DNA of 64,000 nucleotides from positions 1,486,602-1,550,601 of the forward strand of contig NZ_QCZE01000001.1 of assembly GCF_003075035.1 (NCBI RefSeq), given 5' to 3'. The stretch comes from Zobellella maritima. Its GTDB lineage: Bacteria; Pseudomonadota; Gammaproteobacteria; Enterobacterales; Aeromonadaceae. Position 1 is the stretch's first letter, and each line of letters opens with the position of its first letter. Both the position numbers and the translations under genes were made by a program. Below the pieces are notes generated by a model. It saw only the letters and a program-made list of their open reading frames with translations. It ran no database searches and had not been told where the DNA came from. This document shows positions 1-8,664 of the stretch, piece by piece.

Positions 1-122
1 ATTTTTTTAGCTTCACGGCGGGTTTTTCTCGTTGGTGAAACGACGCTATTTCCAGTAGATAGTGTGCCTTTTCACAGATATAGCCTGCACAGGCCGATAA
101 TTCAGAGAGCCGAACCAAGACC

Positions 123-1025
123 ATGAAAATTGCCATTCTCTCCCGCAACGCATCCCTCTATTCCACCCGCCGCCTGAAAGAAGCTGCCGAACAGCGCGGT
201 CATGAGGTCAAGATACTGGATGTACTGAAATGCTACATGAACATCAACGCCGACAGGCCGTCTATCCACTACCAGGGTCAGGAACTGGAGCAGTTCGATG
301 CGGTCATTCCCCGTATCGGCGCCTCCGTCACCTTTTACGGCTGCTCGGTGCTACGCCAGCTGGAAATGATGGGCTGTTACACCTTCAACCCCTCCGCCGC
401 CATCACCCGGGCCCGGGATAAACTACGCTCCCTGCAGCTGCTGTCCGGCAAGGGGGTGGGCATGCCGATCACCGGTTTTGCCTGTAAGCCAGGTGATGTA
501 CCGGATCTGATCGATATGGTGGGGGGAGCCCCGCTGGTGATTAAATTGCTGGAAGGCACCCAGGGCATCGGCGTGGTGCTCGCCGAAACACGCAAGGCGG
601 CGGAAAGCGTGCTCGAAGCCTTTATGGGCCTGAAAGCCAATATCATGGTGCAGGAATTTATCGAAGAGGCCAAGGGCGCCGATATCCGCTGTTTCGTGAT
701 CGGTGACAAGGTGATTGCCGCCATGAAACGACAGGCTAAGGAAGGCGAATTCCGCTCCAACCTGCATCGGGGAGGCAAGGCCCAGCTGATCCGCATCAGC
801 CCGGAAGAACGCAAAACGGCCGTCGCCTCGGCCAAGGCCATGGGCCTGCATGTGGCCGGCGTCGACCTGCTGCGTTCCGAACGGGGCCCCCTGGTCATGG
901 AGGTCAACTCCTCACCGGGTCTCGCGGGCATTGAACTGGCGACCGGCAAGGATGTGGCCGATATGCTGATCCAGTACATCGAAAACAATCACCACAAGAA
1001 GATCCAGACCCGGGAGCGGGGCTGA
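123..1025 (+). CDS. rimK: Ribosomal protein S6 modification protein RimK
   Basis: This is an ATP-grasp ligase that adds glutamate residues to the C-terminus of ribosomal protein S6 in the cytosol. Its 300 residues equal the length of E. coli RimK. It shows the N-terminal pre-ATP-grasp fold ([15 protein letters not shown]), the central ATP-grasp ([15 protein letters not shown]) and the metal-binding end [11 protein letters not shown] with E260 and N262. The ATG lies just after a weak purine stretch. Its stop overlaps the start of the next gene by one base (TGATG), so the two are translationally coupled. Poly-alpha-glutamate synthesis is a known side activity of the family. Identity is from family recognition. 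Confidence 0.95.
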   Translation: MKIAILSRNASLYSTRRLKEAAEQRGHEVKILDVLKCYMNINADRPSIHYQGQELEQFDAVIPRIGASVTFYGCSVLRQLEMMGCYTFNPSAAITRARDKLRSLQLLSGKGVGMPITGFACKPGDVPDLIDMVGGAPLVIKLLEGTQGIGVVLAETRKAAESVLEAFMGLKANIMVQEFIEEAKGADIRCFVIGDKVIAAMKRQAKEGEFRSNLHRGGKAQLIRISPEERKTAVASAKAMGLHVAGVDLLRSERGPLVMEVNSSPGLAGIELATGKDVADMLIQYIENNHHKKIQTRERG

Positions 1026-2047
1026 TGGTGCAACAGGCTTTCGAGATTGCCAATACCCTTACTCCCCCGGGGTCGCGGCAGATCATGCAGCTAGCCCTGG
1101 CACAGCTGTACACCCAGTCCCCCCTGACGGTGCCGCTGGAAGTGGTCCACGGCAAGCAGCCGGGGCCCGTACTGTTGATCTGTGCCGCCATTCACGGCGA
1201 CGAGCTCAACGGCATCGAAGTGGTCAACCAGCTGCTGGCCAGGATCAACCCGGCACGGCTGCGGGGAACCGTGGTGGCCGTACCGGTGGTCAATGTCTTC
1301 GGCTTTATCCATAAGTCCCGCTATCTGCCGGACCGGCGTGATCTCAACCGTTGCTTTCCCGGTTCGGAAAAAGGCTCATTAGGCTCCAGGGTTGCCCATT
1401 TCTTTATCGATGAGGTGGTCAGCAAGTGCACCCATATCATCGATCTGCACACCGGGGCCATCCACAGGGCCAACCTGCCCCAGATAAGGGCCAAGCTGGA
1501 CTGTACCGTCACCCGCCAGATGGCCGAGGCATTTGGTGCCCCCGTGATACTCGATGCCAGCATACGCGACGGCTCGCTCCGGGCTGTCGCCGAGACCCGG
1601 GGACAGCCGGTCATCCTCTATGAAGCCGGAGAAGCACTGCGTTTTGATCCCTTGGCCATCAAGGGTGGCGTAAGGGGGATCCTCAATGTGATGCGCCGCC
1701 TGGAAATGCTCAAGGGACAGGCCGGCAAGGTTCACTCAATGCCCATGATAGCCAAGTCCAGCAGCTGGATCCGGGCCGAACAGGATGGCCTGCTACAGCT
1801 GAAAACCAGGCTGGGAGAGAGGGTAGCGAAAGGACAGTGCCTGGGCACCATCAATGCGCCCTTGGGGGTGGCCCATTGTGACGTGATCGCCCCCAAGGCG
1901 GGCATAGTGATCGGCTGCCTGACCATGCCGCTGGTGAACGAAGGCGACGCCGTGGTCCATATCGCCACCTTTGAGGAGGTAAAACAGGCGGAGCTGAGTG
2001 TCGAGCGTTTTGTCGACGAGTTGGATATTCATCCGGAGACAATTTAA
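1025..2047 (+). CDS. Succinylglutamate desuccinylase/aspartoacylase family zinc hydrolase, RimK partner
   Basis: This 340-residue protein belongs to the AstE/aspartoacylase branch of the M14 zinc carboxypeptidase-like family. Zinc ligands are visible as H57 and E60 in IHGDELNGIE and H142 in IIDLHTG; the substrate-binding DLNRCFPG motif follows at about 106-113. The C-terminal third (about 240-320) looks like the beta-barrel extension of this subfamily. Its start overlaps the rimK stop, so it is co-translated. Family members next to rimK are common in gammaproteobacteria, and a role in removing or trimming amino-acyl modifications is plausible, but the substrate is unknown. It is not astE of arginine catabolism, as no other ast gene is nearby. 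Confidence 0.85.
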   Translation: MVQQAFEIANTLTPPGSRQIMQLALAQLYTQSPLTVPLEVVHGKQPGPVLLICAAIHGDELNGIEVVNQLLARINPARLRGTVVAVPVVNVFGFIHKSRYLPDRRDLNRCFPGSEKGSLGSRVAHFFIDEVVSKCTHIIDLHTGAIHRANLPQIRAKLDCTVTRQMAEAFGAPVILDASIRDGSLRAVAETRGQPVILYEAGEALRFDPLAIKGGVRGILNVMRRLEMLKGQAGKVHSMPMIAKSSSWIRAEQDGLLQLKTRLGERVAKGQCLGTINAPLGVAHCDVIAPKAGIVIGCLTMPLVNEGDAVVHIATFEEVKQAELSVERFVDELDIHPETI

Positions 2048-2050
2048 AAA

Positions 2051-2066
2051 GGGGGCTGACGCCCCC
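2051..2066 (+). terminator. Hairpin terminator after the rimK operon
   Basis: A perfect 6-bp GC stem (GGGGGC, TGAC loop, GCCCCC) lies four bases past the stop codon of the upstream gene and is followed by a pyrimidine-rich tctcgtt. It sits between convergent genes. The U-tract is poor, so termination strength is uncertain. Confidence 0.6.
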
Positions 2067-2099
2067 TCTCGTTATCCTCACCCTGTGCAATCACACCGC

Positions 2100-3329
2100 T
2101 CAGTGCAGGATCCGGGCCCGAATGGTGCCGCTAATGGCCTTCAGCTTGGCCAGGGCCTGTTCGCTTTGTGCCGTTTCAACGTCGATCACCACATAGCCGA
2201 TCTTGGCTGTGGTTTGCAGGTACTGGGCGGCAATATTGATATCGTCGCTGGCAAAAGCCTGGGCTATCTGGCTCAGCACACCCGGCTTGTTGTGGTGGAT
2301 GTGCAGCAGGCGGCTGGTGCCGGAATGCTCGGGCAGCGATACTTCGGGGAAGTTGACCGCCGACAGGGTAGAGCCATTGTCGGAGTACTTGATCAACTTG
2401 CCGGCCACCTCGTAACCGATGTTCTCCTGGGCTTCCTGAGTCGAGCCACCGATATGGGGAGTCAGGATCACATTGTCGAACTCGCGCAACGGAGACACAA
2501 ACTCTTCATCGTTGGACTTGGGCTCAACCGGGAACACATCGATGGCGGCACCGGCGATATGCTTGCTGGCCAGGGTCTCAACCAATGCATCAATGTCGAT
2601 CACGGTTCCACGAGAGGCGTTAATCAGGATGGACCCCTGCTTCATCATGGCCAGTTCGGCGGCACCAAACATGTTCTTGGTCTGCGGAGTCTCGGGCACG
2701 TGCAGGGATACCACATCAGACATGTTCAACAATTCTTCCAGGCTGGCCACCTGGGTAGCATTACCCAGGGACAGCTTGTTCTCGATATCGTAATAGAACA
2801 CCTGCATGCCGATGCCTTCGGCGATAATGCCCAGCTGGGTACCGATATGGCCGTAACCGATAATACCCAGCCGCTTGCCACGGGCCTCGAAAGAGTGGGT
2901 GGCGGTTTTTTGCCAGATGCCGCGATGGGCCAGGGCATTACGCTCGGGAATACCACGCAGCAGCAACAGCAGCTGACCCAGTACCAACTCCGCTACACTG
3001 CGGGTGTTGGAGAAGGGCGCGTTAAACACAGGAATACCACGTATTTCGGCGGCTTCAAGGTCTACCTGGTTAGTACCTATGCAAAAACATCCTATGGCGA
3101 CCAATTTATCGGCAACATCCAGCACGGAATCGGTCAACTGAGTACGGGAGCGGATACCCACAAAGTGCACGTCCTTGATGCGCTCCTTCAGATCCGCATC
3201 ACTCAGCGATGTTTTTACATAGTCGATATTGCTGTAACCAGCCTGCTTGAAAGACTCAACTGTTCCTGGGTGAACGCCTTCCAGCAGTAAAACCTTGATT
3301 TTATCCTTTTCTAAAGAATAACTAGCCAT
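2100..3329 (-). CDS. serA: D-3-phosphoglycerate dehydrogenase
   Basis: SerA oxidises 3-phosphoglycerate to 3-phosphohydroxypyruvate, the first step of serine synthesis in the cytosol. The 409-residue length is that of the short enterobacterial form. The NAD-binding loop GYGHIG is at 158-163, the catalytic arginine motif is NASRGTVID, and the histidine motif is LTPHIGGSTQEA. The C-terminal ACT domain (about 335-409) is the serine feedback site. The start MASYSLEKDKIKVLLLEG has a GGATCAGGTA ribosome-binding region upstream. It stands alone, convergent with the rimK pair. Confidence 0.97.
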   Translation of the reverse strand: MASYSLEKDKIKVLLLEGVHPGTVESFKQAGYSNIDYVKTSLSDADLKERIKDVHFVGIRSRTQLTDSVLDVADKLVAIGCFCIGTNQVDLEAAEIRGIPVFNAPFSNTRSVAELVLGQLLLLLRGIPERNALAHRGIWQKTATHSFEARGKRLGIIGYGHIGTQLGIIAEGIGMQVFYYDIENKLSLGNATQVASLEELLNMSDVVSLHVPETPQTKNMFGAAELAMMKQGSILINASRGTVIDIDALVETLASKHIAGAAIDVFPVEPKSNDEEFVSPLREFDNVILTPHIGGSTQEAQENIGYEVAGKLIKYSDNGSTLSAVNFPEVSLPEHSGTSRLLHIHHNKPGVLSQIAQAFASDDINIAAQYLQTTAKIGYVVIDVETAQSEQALAKLKAISGTIRARILH

Positions 3330-3477
3330 TACCTGATCCTTTATGACAACTGCGAGATTAGATATAAAGTATCAAAAACGGCGGCTTTAGGAAATTTTTG
3401 TGACTAAACTCAAGTTTTTTTAAGTTATAAATTTTTTTTTAATGCCTGCCGCTGGCGACAGGCTGGTAACAAGCGGC

Positions 3478-4173
3478 TTAGTTGAGCTGGAAAACCACCT
3501 GAACATTGTCCTTGAAAAGGATTTCATTCTGCACATAACCCGCATCGGCACTGTCTGCCATCGCCATCTTGGCTACCCCGTAATGTCGTGGCACTGAAGG
3601 AGATGAATTTGTATATTCAATGGCATAGATATCCCCCAGCCCATGATCAAATCCCGCCGCCAATTCGGCGGCGACGGCTTTCGCATCTTCCATCGCCGCC
3701 GCCCGGGCCTGCTGCTGATAAGCCTCGGCATCCCGGGCGCCATAGGTTATCTGCTGAATATTCTGTACTCCATGCTCCAGTACCTGGTCCAGAACCTGAC
3801 TTAAAAGCTCCAACTGGTACAACCGGATAGTGATATTGCGCTCAGCCAGATACCCCTTTAGCTCGGGTTTTCCTTCCCTGGGGTAATGGTAATCCGGACG
3901 GGTCATCAGGTTTCCTCCGTCCACATCTTCCTTTTTTACGCCGAGCGCGCTCAAGCTGCTGAACAGGGCGGCGACCTTGGTATCCACCTCTTCTTTCGCC
4001 TTACCACTGTCTTCTTTCACGGCGGTAACCGCTACCGACAGGGTGGCCATATCGGGCGCAACCTTGATTTCCGCCTCGCCCTGGGTCACCAAATGGGGCA
4101 CATCCGGCACACTGATGGCAAAGCTGGCAGTACTGAATAACAGGGGGAGAAGGGCTAGTTTGAATGAACGCAT
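3478..4173 (-). CDS. yggE: SIMPL domain (DUF541) periplasmic protein, YggE family
   Basis: This is a small exported protein of the SIMPL/DUF541 family, linked in E. coli (YggE) to protection from oxidative stress; the molecular function is not known. The start at 4173 is preferred to the upstream methionine at 4260 because it opens a clear signal peptide (MRSFKLALLPLLFSTASFA) followed by the mature N-terminus ISVPDVPHLVTQGEAEI. The family core VAPDMATLSVAV and the GARDAEAYQQQARAAAMEDA helix are visible. In E. coli yggE also lies between serA and fbaA, which supports the name. The longer reading frame would place a non-signal sequence ahead of the leader. Confidence 0.88.
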   Translation of the reverse strand: MRSFKLALLPLLFSTASFAISVPDVPHLVTQGEAEIKVAPDMATLSVAVTAVKEDSGKAKEEVDTKVAALFSSLSALGVKKEDVDGGNLMTRPDYHYPREGKPELKGYLAERNITIRLYQLELLSQVLDQVLEHGVQNIQQITYGARDAEAYQQQARAAAMEDAKAVAAELAAGFDHGLGDIYAIEYTNSSPSVPRHYGVAKMAMADSADAGYVQNEILFKDNVQVVFQLN

Positions 4174-4216
4174 GTTGTTTCCCGTGATAATGAAGACCTG
4201 AAAGGCACCAATAGCT

Positions 4217-4717
4217 TCATTCATAATGGGAATAAAAGTCCAGCCAGCTGATGACATCATTGATCACTTCATCCCCCAAAGGGAGCGGCTCGGGGGCATC
4301 GCCCAACAAGGCCAGCAGCGGCTTTTCTTCCCCTAATAAATCGTCCAGGGGATCCGTTACTACCACGTCAAGAACTGACTCTATGTTCAAATTATCCTGT
4401 TCAAACAGGCCGGCAGGATCATTGAGTATGTCATGGGCCAAGACAGCGCTCTCCAGGGCAATCGGGTCCCCGTGATCGTCAATCAACCGAATATCGTCAG
4501 GCCCCGGTTCACCACTGTAGGACCAGCTCTGACGTTCAAAATCAATCGAAAACAGCCCGGACAAGTCGCCTTCTTCATCGAGGATCTCGACTTGCTCCAG
4601 CTGAGAGCCAGCCAGCCGCCAATCACGCCCTGGACCGGCCTGCACCAAAATATCCTGGCCATCCCAGCGATAATTTATCCCCTGAAGCTCTACCATAGTG
4701 ACCCTGGCCATATTCAC
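4217..4717 (-). CDS. Acidic protein of unknown function downstream of the adhesin
   Basis: I do not recognise a family. The 166-residue protein has no signal peptide and no membrane segment. It is strongly acidic, with clusters such as DEEGDLSGLF, DDLLGEEKPLLALLGD and EPLPLGDEVIND. The first half has a pattern of short beta-prone segments (GINYRWDGQDILVQAG). It starts 41 bases after the adhesin stop on the same strand, so it is probably co-transcribed. It could be a cytosolic chaperone or escort for the exported adhesin, or a leftover C-terminal adhesin module; the lack of RTX motifs and of a hydrophobic export signal argues weakly for the first. The exact start (M1 or M3) is open. Confidence 0.6.
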   Translation of the reverse strand: MNMARVTMVELQGINYRWDGQDILVQAGPGRDWRLAGSQLEQVEILDEEGDLSGLFSIDFERQSWSYSGEPGPDDIRLIDDHGDPIALESAVLAHDILNDPAGLFEQDNLNIESVLDVVVTDPLDDLLGEEKPLLALLGDAPEPLPLGDEVINDVISWLDFYSHYE

Positions 4718-4758
4718 TGCTCCAAAGCAAGCAAGGCAGCCATCAGGCTGCCTCAGGC

Positions 4759-7700
4759 TTATTTATCGATGATCAATGACTGATCTTCCTGCATCAATTG
4801 CAGCAAGTGCGCGCTGTCACTCGCTCCGTACTGACTCAGCAAGTCCACCCCCTGCAGCTGTATCTGCTGCAGTTGTCCCCCGTCTCCGCCGGGAGACACG
4901 GTGAACAGGGTATCATTGCCACTCTTGGTAACGCTGAGATAATCGGTAATGACTCCGTTTTGTTCGCCGCTCAGGAGATCGCGCAGATCCAGGGTATCTA
5001 TGCCTTTTTCAAAGTCACTGATGATATTGAGGGAGCCGGCATCAGGCTGATTGAAGACAAAGACGTCGGCTCCTTCATCACCGGTCAGGATGTTATTACC
5101 CAACCCGCCAATAAGGATGTCGTCGCCCCCCTCTCCCTTCAAGGTATCATCGTCATCGCCCCCCACCAGCACATCGTTTTCACCGGCGCCAATCAGGGTA
5201 TCATTGCCCCCCAGCCCCTGGATGTAGGCCTTGTTGCCGCCCGATGCATGGAGTATTTCACCGTCGGCAGTGCCGGTCAGGTGCTGGGTATCGCCATCGA
5301 TAACGATGCTGAACTGGTGAGAGGCGCTGTCGTTGTCACTGTCTACCGTGGTGACACTGAATGCCAGCAGCTGATCTTCCGGCAATATGCTGACCGAGGT
5401 GTCGGTGCCGAACAAGCGAACATCATCTCCCTCGATATGGTTTATCTGAACGGCATAGAAGCCGTCTACGTTCTGGATGGTACTGGCATCAATGGTAATG
5501 GAGCCAAAGCCTCCCGCCGCTTCATTCACCGTCTGCTGGAAGTCGTACAGCACGTCACCATTGGCGGCGAGCAGCAGGAACTGCATGGTGGCGCTACTGG
5601 TGCTACCACCGAATTTAAAGGTCAGGGTCAGCTTGTCCACTTCCTTCTTCACGGTGGGATGGGTGCTGGTATTGGCATCCTTGTCGCCCTGGAAAAACTC
5701 GAGCTTTAAGGTCTCTCCCTTGTCGAACAGGTTGCTGCCCACCCCGATGCCCTGCTGGCTGGGATTGATAGCAGCACTACCGCTGAAACGAATATCGGTG
5801 GTCAGCTCCGCCTTTAATATCTGCTCTGCCCATAGTTCGTCAAAATTACCGGGCAAACGCTTGTCGAAGGACAATGATTCTGTCATCACGGGATTGGGGG
5901 TTATCAGGTTGAACTCATAGCTGCCGTCGACATGCATATCCAGGGTAAAGAAAATGGGCTCCTGGGCCGAGACCTTACCGTCACCGTTGCTGTCGACATA
6001 GGCAGTCAGTCGCTCTCCCAAATACTGGCCGTCGTTAAACAGATCCTGCCTTTCCAGGATAACGCCATCCAGGCCGGTCAGCAGTGACAGGTTGATACCC
6101 GCATCAATATCATTCATGTCGATCAACAGGCCATCCGCGCCGGCACTGTAATCCCAGTGCCCCGGGTAGGTGGCCGCCGCGTTGGCCACACTCAGGTTGT
6201 CGACCTCATGGATGATGGTAATGTCATCGACAATGTTGATATCCAGCACGGCAGTGTCTTTGGCCCCTTGGGTATCATTGATAAACACCAGGAATTGTTC
6301 TACCAAGGTGTCTCGACCCGCCTCCTGGTGTAGCTGAGTGCTGTCTTTCAGCGTATAGCTGTAGCTGAAGGTCCGGTTCTGAGCATCGTACCCGGTAATC
6401 ACCAACAGCCGTCCGGCATCGTCGACGATGACCACCTTGCCATCGGCGTCTCCCTGATAGACACCGTTATCCAGTACCTTGACACCACCTACAATCAGAT
6501 CCTTGACGGTCCCCTCCGCCTCGAAGCTGAATGTACCGCTTTTAACCAGTTGGTCTGGCTGAGGATCCGAACCCAGGGGCAAGTGCTGTTCATCAAGGGT
6601 CAGCTCGCCGCCTTCCACATCCAGCCCCAGCAATTTAATCTTGGTATCATTATCCTGGACTGTAATGGACAGCTTGGCACTGCTGGTATCACCGTCATTA
6701 TCCGCCATGGTGTAAGTGAAGGTTTCGGTGGTGTCTTTATTGACATTGCCCGGGCCGTTGTAGGTGAAGTCGCCGTTGCGTGCCATGGTCAGGGTGCTGC
6801 CCTGCTCGGTAATGATCTCGACTGTTCCCGATTCGGGAACGGCGTAGGTCACGAGGAAAGTACCATCCCCCTGATCCTCGATGGTGACGCCGTCCTGCCC
6901 CTCATAGGGGGTGGCATCGGACACCAGGATAGAGACCGACAGCACCCCCTCGAAGCCATCTGCACCGGACACATCATTGGCCAGTACGTTACCACTCAGT
7001 TGGGTCGTCGGCACCGTATCCTGCAGGGCATCATCCAGCTCGAAGGGATCATCGATAATGAGTGTGGTATCGCCCTTGTTACCGACCTTATCCAGCTCGG
7101 CCACCGCGGATTCGGGAATACTGATACCGACGGCGATAACATCGATACCGTTGGCATCGACAAAAACCTGCCAGCCGGCCGGCGCCGTGCCGGCGTTGGG
7201 GTAGCCGTCGGACAGGAAATACACCTTGTGCTCATAATCTGGCAGGCTGACCAGCTGTGCGTCCAGAATGGCCTGAGCATCGTCCAGGGGGTCGCTATAA
7301 TTGGTCGTGCCGCCGGCGGTCAACGACTCTATATGGGCTATGGCCTCCTCAACCGTCATGTTCGTCGCCGTGTTTTTCACCGAGCCGCCAAAATCAATCA
7401 CGGTGATGTTCAGCTCAGATGTAATTCCCTGATAGCTGTTGATCAGGTTGATCAGGGCTGCCTTGGCCAGCTCGAGTCGGTTCGGTGAACCATCTACGCC
7501 GGTTTCCCCCGGCACACCCGGGCCATCGATGATCCAGCCCATACTGCCCGAAGTGTCGATCACCAGGACCAGATTGCACTTGTCCAGTCCGGTTTCGTTG
7601 ACCTGGAAGCTGTCATCGTTGGCAATGGGGCCATCGTCCAGCACATTAACGGTAAAGCCCGCCAAGGCCTGATCACCATCATCGTCCGTGACCCGCACCT

Positions 7701-8535
7701 CGAACAGATCCTTGAGGATATCGTCTTCGGCCACTTTATCGATACCGGGATGATCGGCCGGTCCATTCAACGTATAGCTCCATTGATAGACCCCCTCGAC
7801 CAGGGTTACCTCCAGGGTGCCGTACTGACCTGCGATCTGTCCTCCTCCGGTCACATCGACCCAGTCGCCATTTGCCAGCCTGACTTCGAGTTTTGCCAGC
7901 TTATCCGTGCCGGTATCAATATCAAAGTGGCCGGTCGCCGTCTCATTGTCACTGACGGCATTGCTCCCCCCGACGTCCAGGGCACTTTCCTCGACAAAGG
8001 TGCCGCCGTCGGGCAGTTGAGGTTGATCATCGGACGGAGTTGGGGGAGGATCGAAAATGATCACCAGCTCCGGAATTGAATCGGTTTCTTCTGGCTGGAT
8101 CAGATCTATATTTTCGAATGAAATAGGATTGAAATTGGTATCAAAGCCGGCCACCGGCTGGGTAAAGCCACCGATCCGGTCAACCGCAATAAAACCGCCA
8201 TTACCACTGCCCTGCCCGACGGCACCATCGGCTCCCTGGCCGGCAGCGGGCGCGGCAAACAGCTCGGTTGGGTCGAATCCGGCGAGTATCGCTGCCTGCA
8301 ACTCACTGATCTCGCCAAACGGAGTCGAAGTATCCGCTATGGCGGGAGCCTCCTCGACCCCATCTGCAACAGGGATATAATTGATCTGGGCATTGGTGTC
8401 GACCAGCAGCACAGTACCCGCCGGCAATATCTGTCCTACCTTGACCGGTTGCTGAGTACCGTCTTGCAACACAATATAGGCAGCACCCTCCAGGCTGGAG
8501 ATCCGCACCGGGGCATTAATAGTAATGGTTTCCAT
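4759..8535 (-). CDS. LapA-type RTX adhesin with retention module, VWA domain and RTX repeats
   Basis: This 1258-residue cell-surface adhesin is of the type held in the outer membrane by its N-terminus and freed by LapG. The N-terminal retention module begins METITINAPVRISS and covers roughly residues 1-130; PAAG at 96-99 is the likely LapG cleavage site (LapA of Pseudomonas has TAAG). Cadherin/Ig-like VCBS segments follow (e.g. VNVLDDGPIANDDSF at about 297-310). A VWA domain starts near 320 with the metal-site motif DTSGSM at 327-332. Further beta-rich repeats run to about 1100. RTX calcium repeats (GGNDTLIGAG, GGDDILIGG) cover about 1107-1156, and a C-terminal type I secretion signal ends the protein. 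It is far shorter than LapA. AAGGGGA precedes the chosen ATG. Confidence 0.9.
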   Translation of the reverse strand: METITINAPVRISSLEGAAYIVLQDGTQQPVKVGQILPAGTVLLVDTNAQINYIPVADGVEEAPAIADTSTPFGEISELQAAILAGFDPTELFAAPAAGQGADGAVGQGSGNGGFIAVDRIGGFTQPVAGFDTNFNPISFENIDLIQPEETDSIPELVIIFDPPPTPSDDQPQLPDGGTFVEESALDVGGSNAVSDNETATGHFDIDTGTDKLAKLEVRLANGDWVDVTGGGQIAGQYGTLEVTLVEGVYQWSYTLNGPADHPGIDKVAEDDILKDLFEVRVTDDDGDQALAGFTVNVLDDGPIANDDSFQVNETGLDKCNLVLVIDTSGSMGWIIDGPGVPGETGVDGSPNRLELAKAALINLINSYQGITSELNITVIDFGGSVKNTATNMTVEEAIAHIESLTAGGTTNYSDPLDDAQAILDAQLVSLPDYEHKVYFLSDGYPNAGTAPAGWQVFVDANGIDVIAVGISIPESAVAELDKVGNKGDTTLIIDDPFELDDALQDTVPTTQLSGNVLANDVSGADGFEGVLSVSILVSDATPYEGQDGVTIEDQGDGTFLVTYAVPESGTVEIITEQGSTLTMARNGDFTYNGPGNVNKDTTETFTYTMADNDGDTSSAKLSITVQDNDTKIKLLGLDVEGGELTLDEQHLPLGSDPQPDQLVKSGTFSFEAEGTVKDLIVGGVKVLDNGVYQGDADGKVVIVDDAGRLLVITGYDAQNRTFSYSYTLKDSTQLHQEAGRDTLVEQFLVFINDTQGAKDTAVLDINIVDDITIIHEVDNLSVANAAATYPGHWDYSAGADGLLIDMNDIDAGINLSLLTGLDGVILERQDLFNDGQYLGERLTAYVDSNGDGKVSAQEPIFFTLDMHVDGSYEFNLITPNPVMTESLSFDKRLPGNFDELWAEQILKAELTTDIRFSGSAAINPSQQGIGVGSNLFDKGETLKLEFFQGDKDANTSTHPTVKKEVDKLTLTFKFGGSTSSATMQFLLLAANGDVLYDFQQTVNEAAGGFGSITIDASTIQNVDGFYAVQINHIEGDDVRLFGTDTSVSILPEDQLLAFSVTTVDSDNDSASHQFSIVIDGDTQHLTGTADGEILHASGGNKAYIQGLGGNDTLIGAGENDVLVGGDDDDTLKGEGGDDILIGGLGNNILTGDEGADVFVFNQPDAGSLNIISDFEKGIDTLDLRDLLSGEQNGVITDYLSVTKSGNDTLFTVSPGGDGGQLQQIQLQGVDLLSQYGASDSAHLLQLMQEDQSLIIDK

Positions 8536-8560
8536 GGCATTCCCCTTCGCCTTTACAGTT

Positions 8561-8592
8561 CCTTTTACTAAAGCTTAGGGGGGAGGTGTCAA
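8561..8592 (-). promoter_or_regulatory. Possible adhesin promoter
   Basis: A consensus -35 box TTGACA (minus strand, 8592-8587) lies about 50 bases before the adhesin start. The candidate -10 boxes at 15-17 bases spacing (TTTAGT or AGTAAA) are poor. This is a suggestion only. Confidence 0.25.
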
Positions 8593-8626
8593 ATCATCAT
8601 GCACAAAAAATAGGCGCCAGCCGGTT

Positions 8627-8645
8627 GTTAAACAGACGGTTTAAC
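8627..8645. promoter_or_regulatory. Perfect inverted repeat between lapD and the adhesin gene
   Basis: GTTAAAC and GTTTAAC form a perfect 7-bp inverted repeat around AGACG, in the 129-bp gap between the lapD stop and the adhesin start. It could be an operator for the adhesin gene or a hairpin that attenuates read-through from the lap operon; a TATTTTTTG run follows 15 bases later on the minus strand. Confidence 0.45.
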
Positions 8646-8664
8646 CTAAAAAATCGAATGGTAA

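Noticed and set aside
1998-3290. 430-codon frame opposite serA
   Set aside because: Antisense to serA with no domain; it also overlaps the end of the aspartoacylase-like gene.
3420-3470. Hairpin GCCTG...CAGGC after yggE as a terminator
   Set aside because: The stem is short and, on the minus strand, is followed by A residues, not T.
5100-5240. Short tandem repeats seen at DNA level in the adhesin gene
   Set aside because: They encode the RTX calcium-binding repeats and are not a CRISPR or independent DNA repeat.
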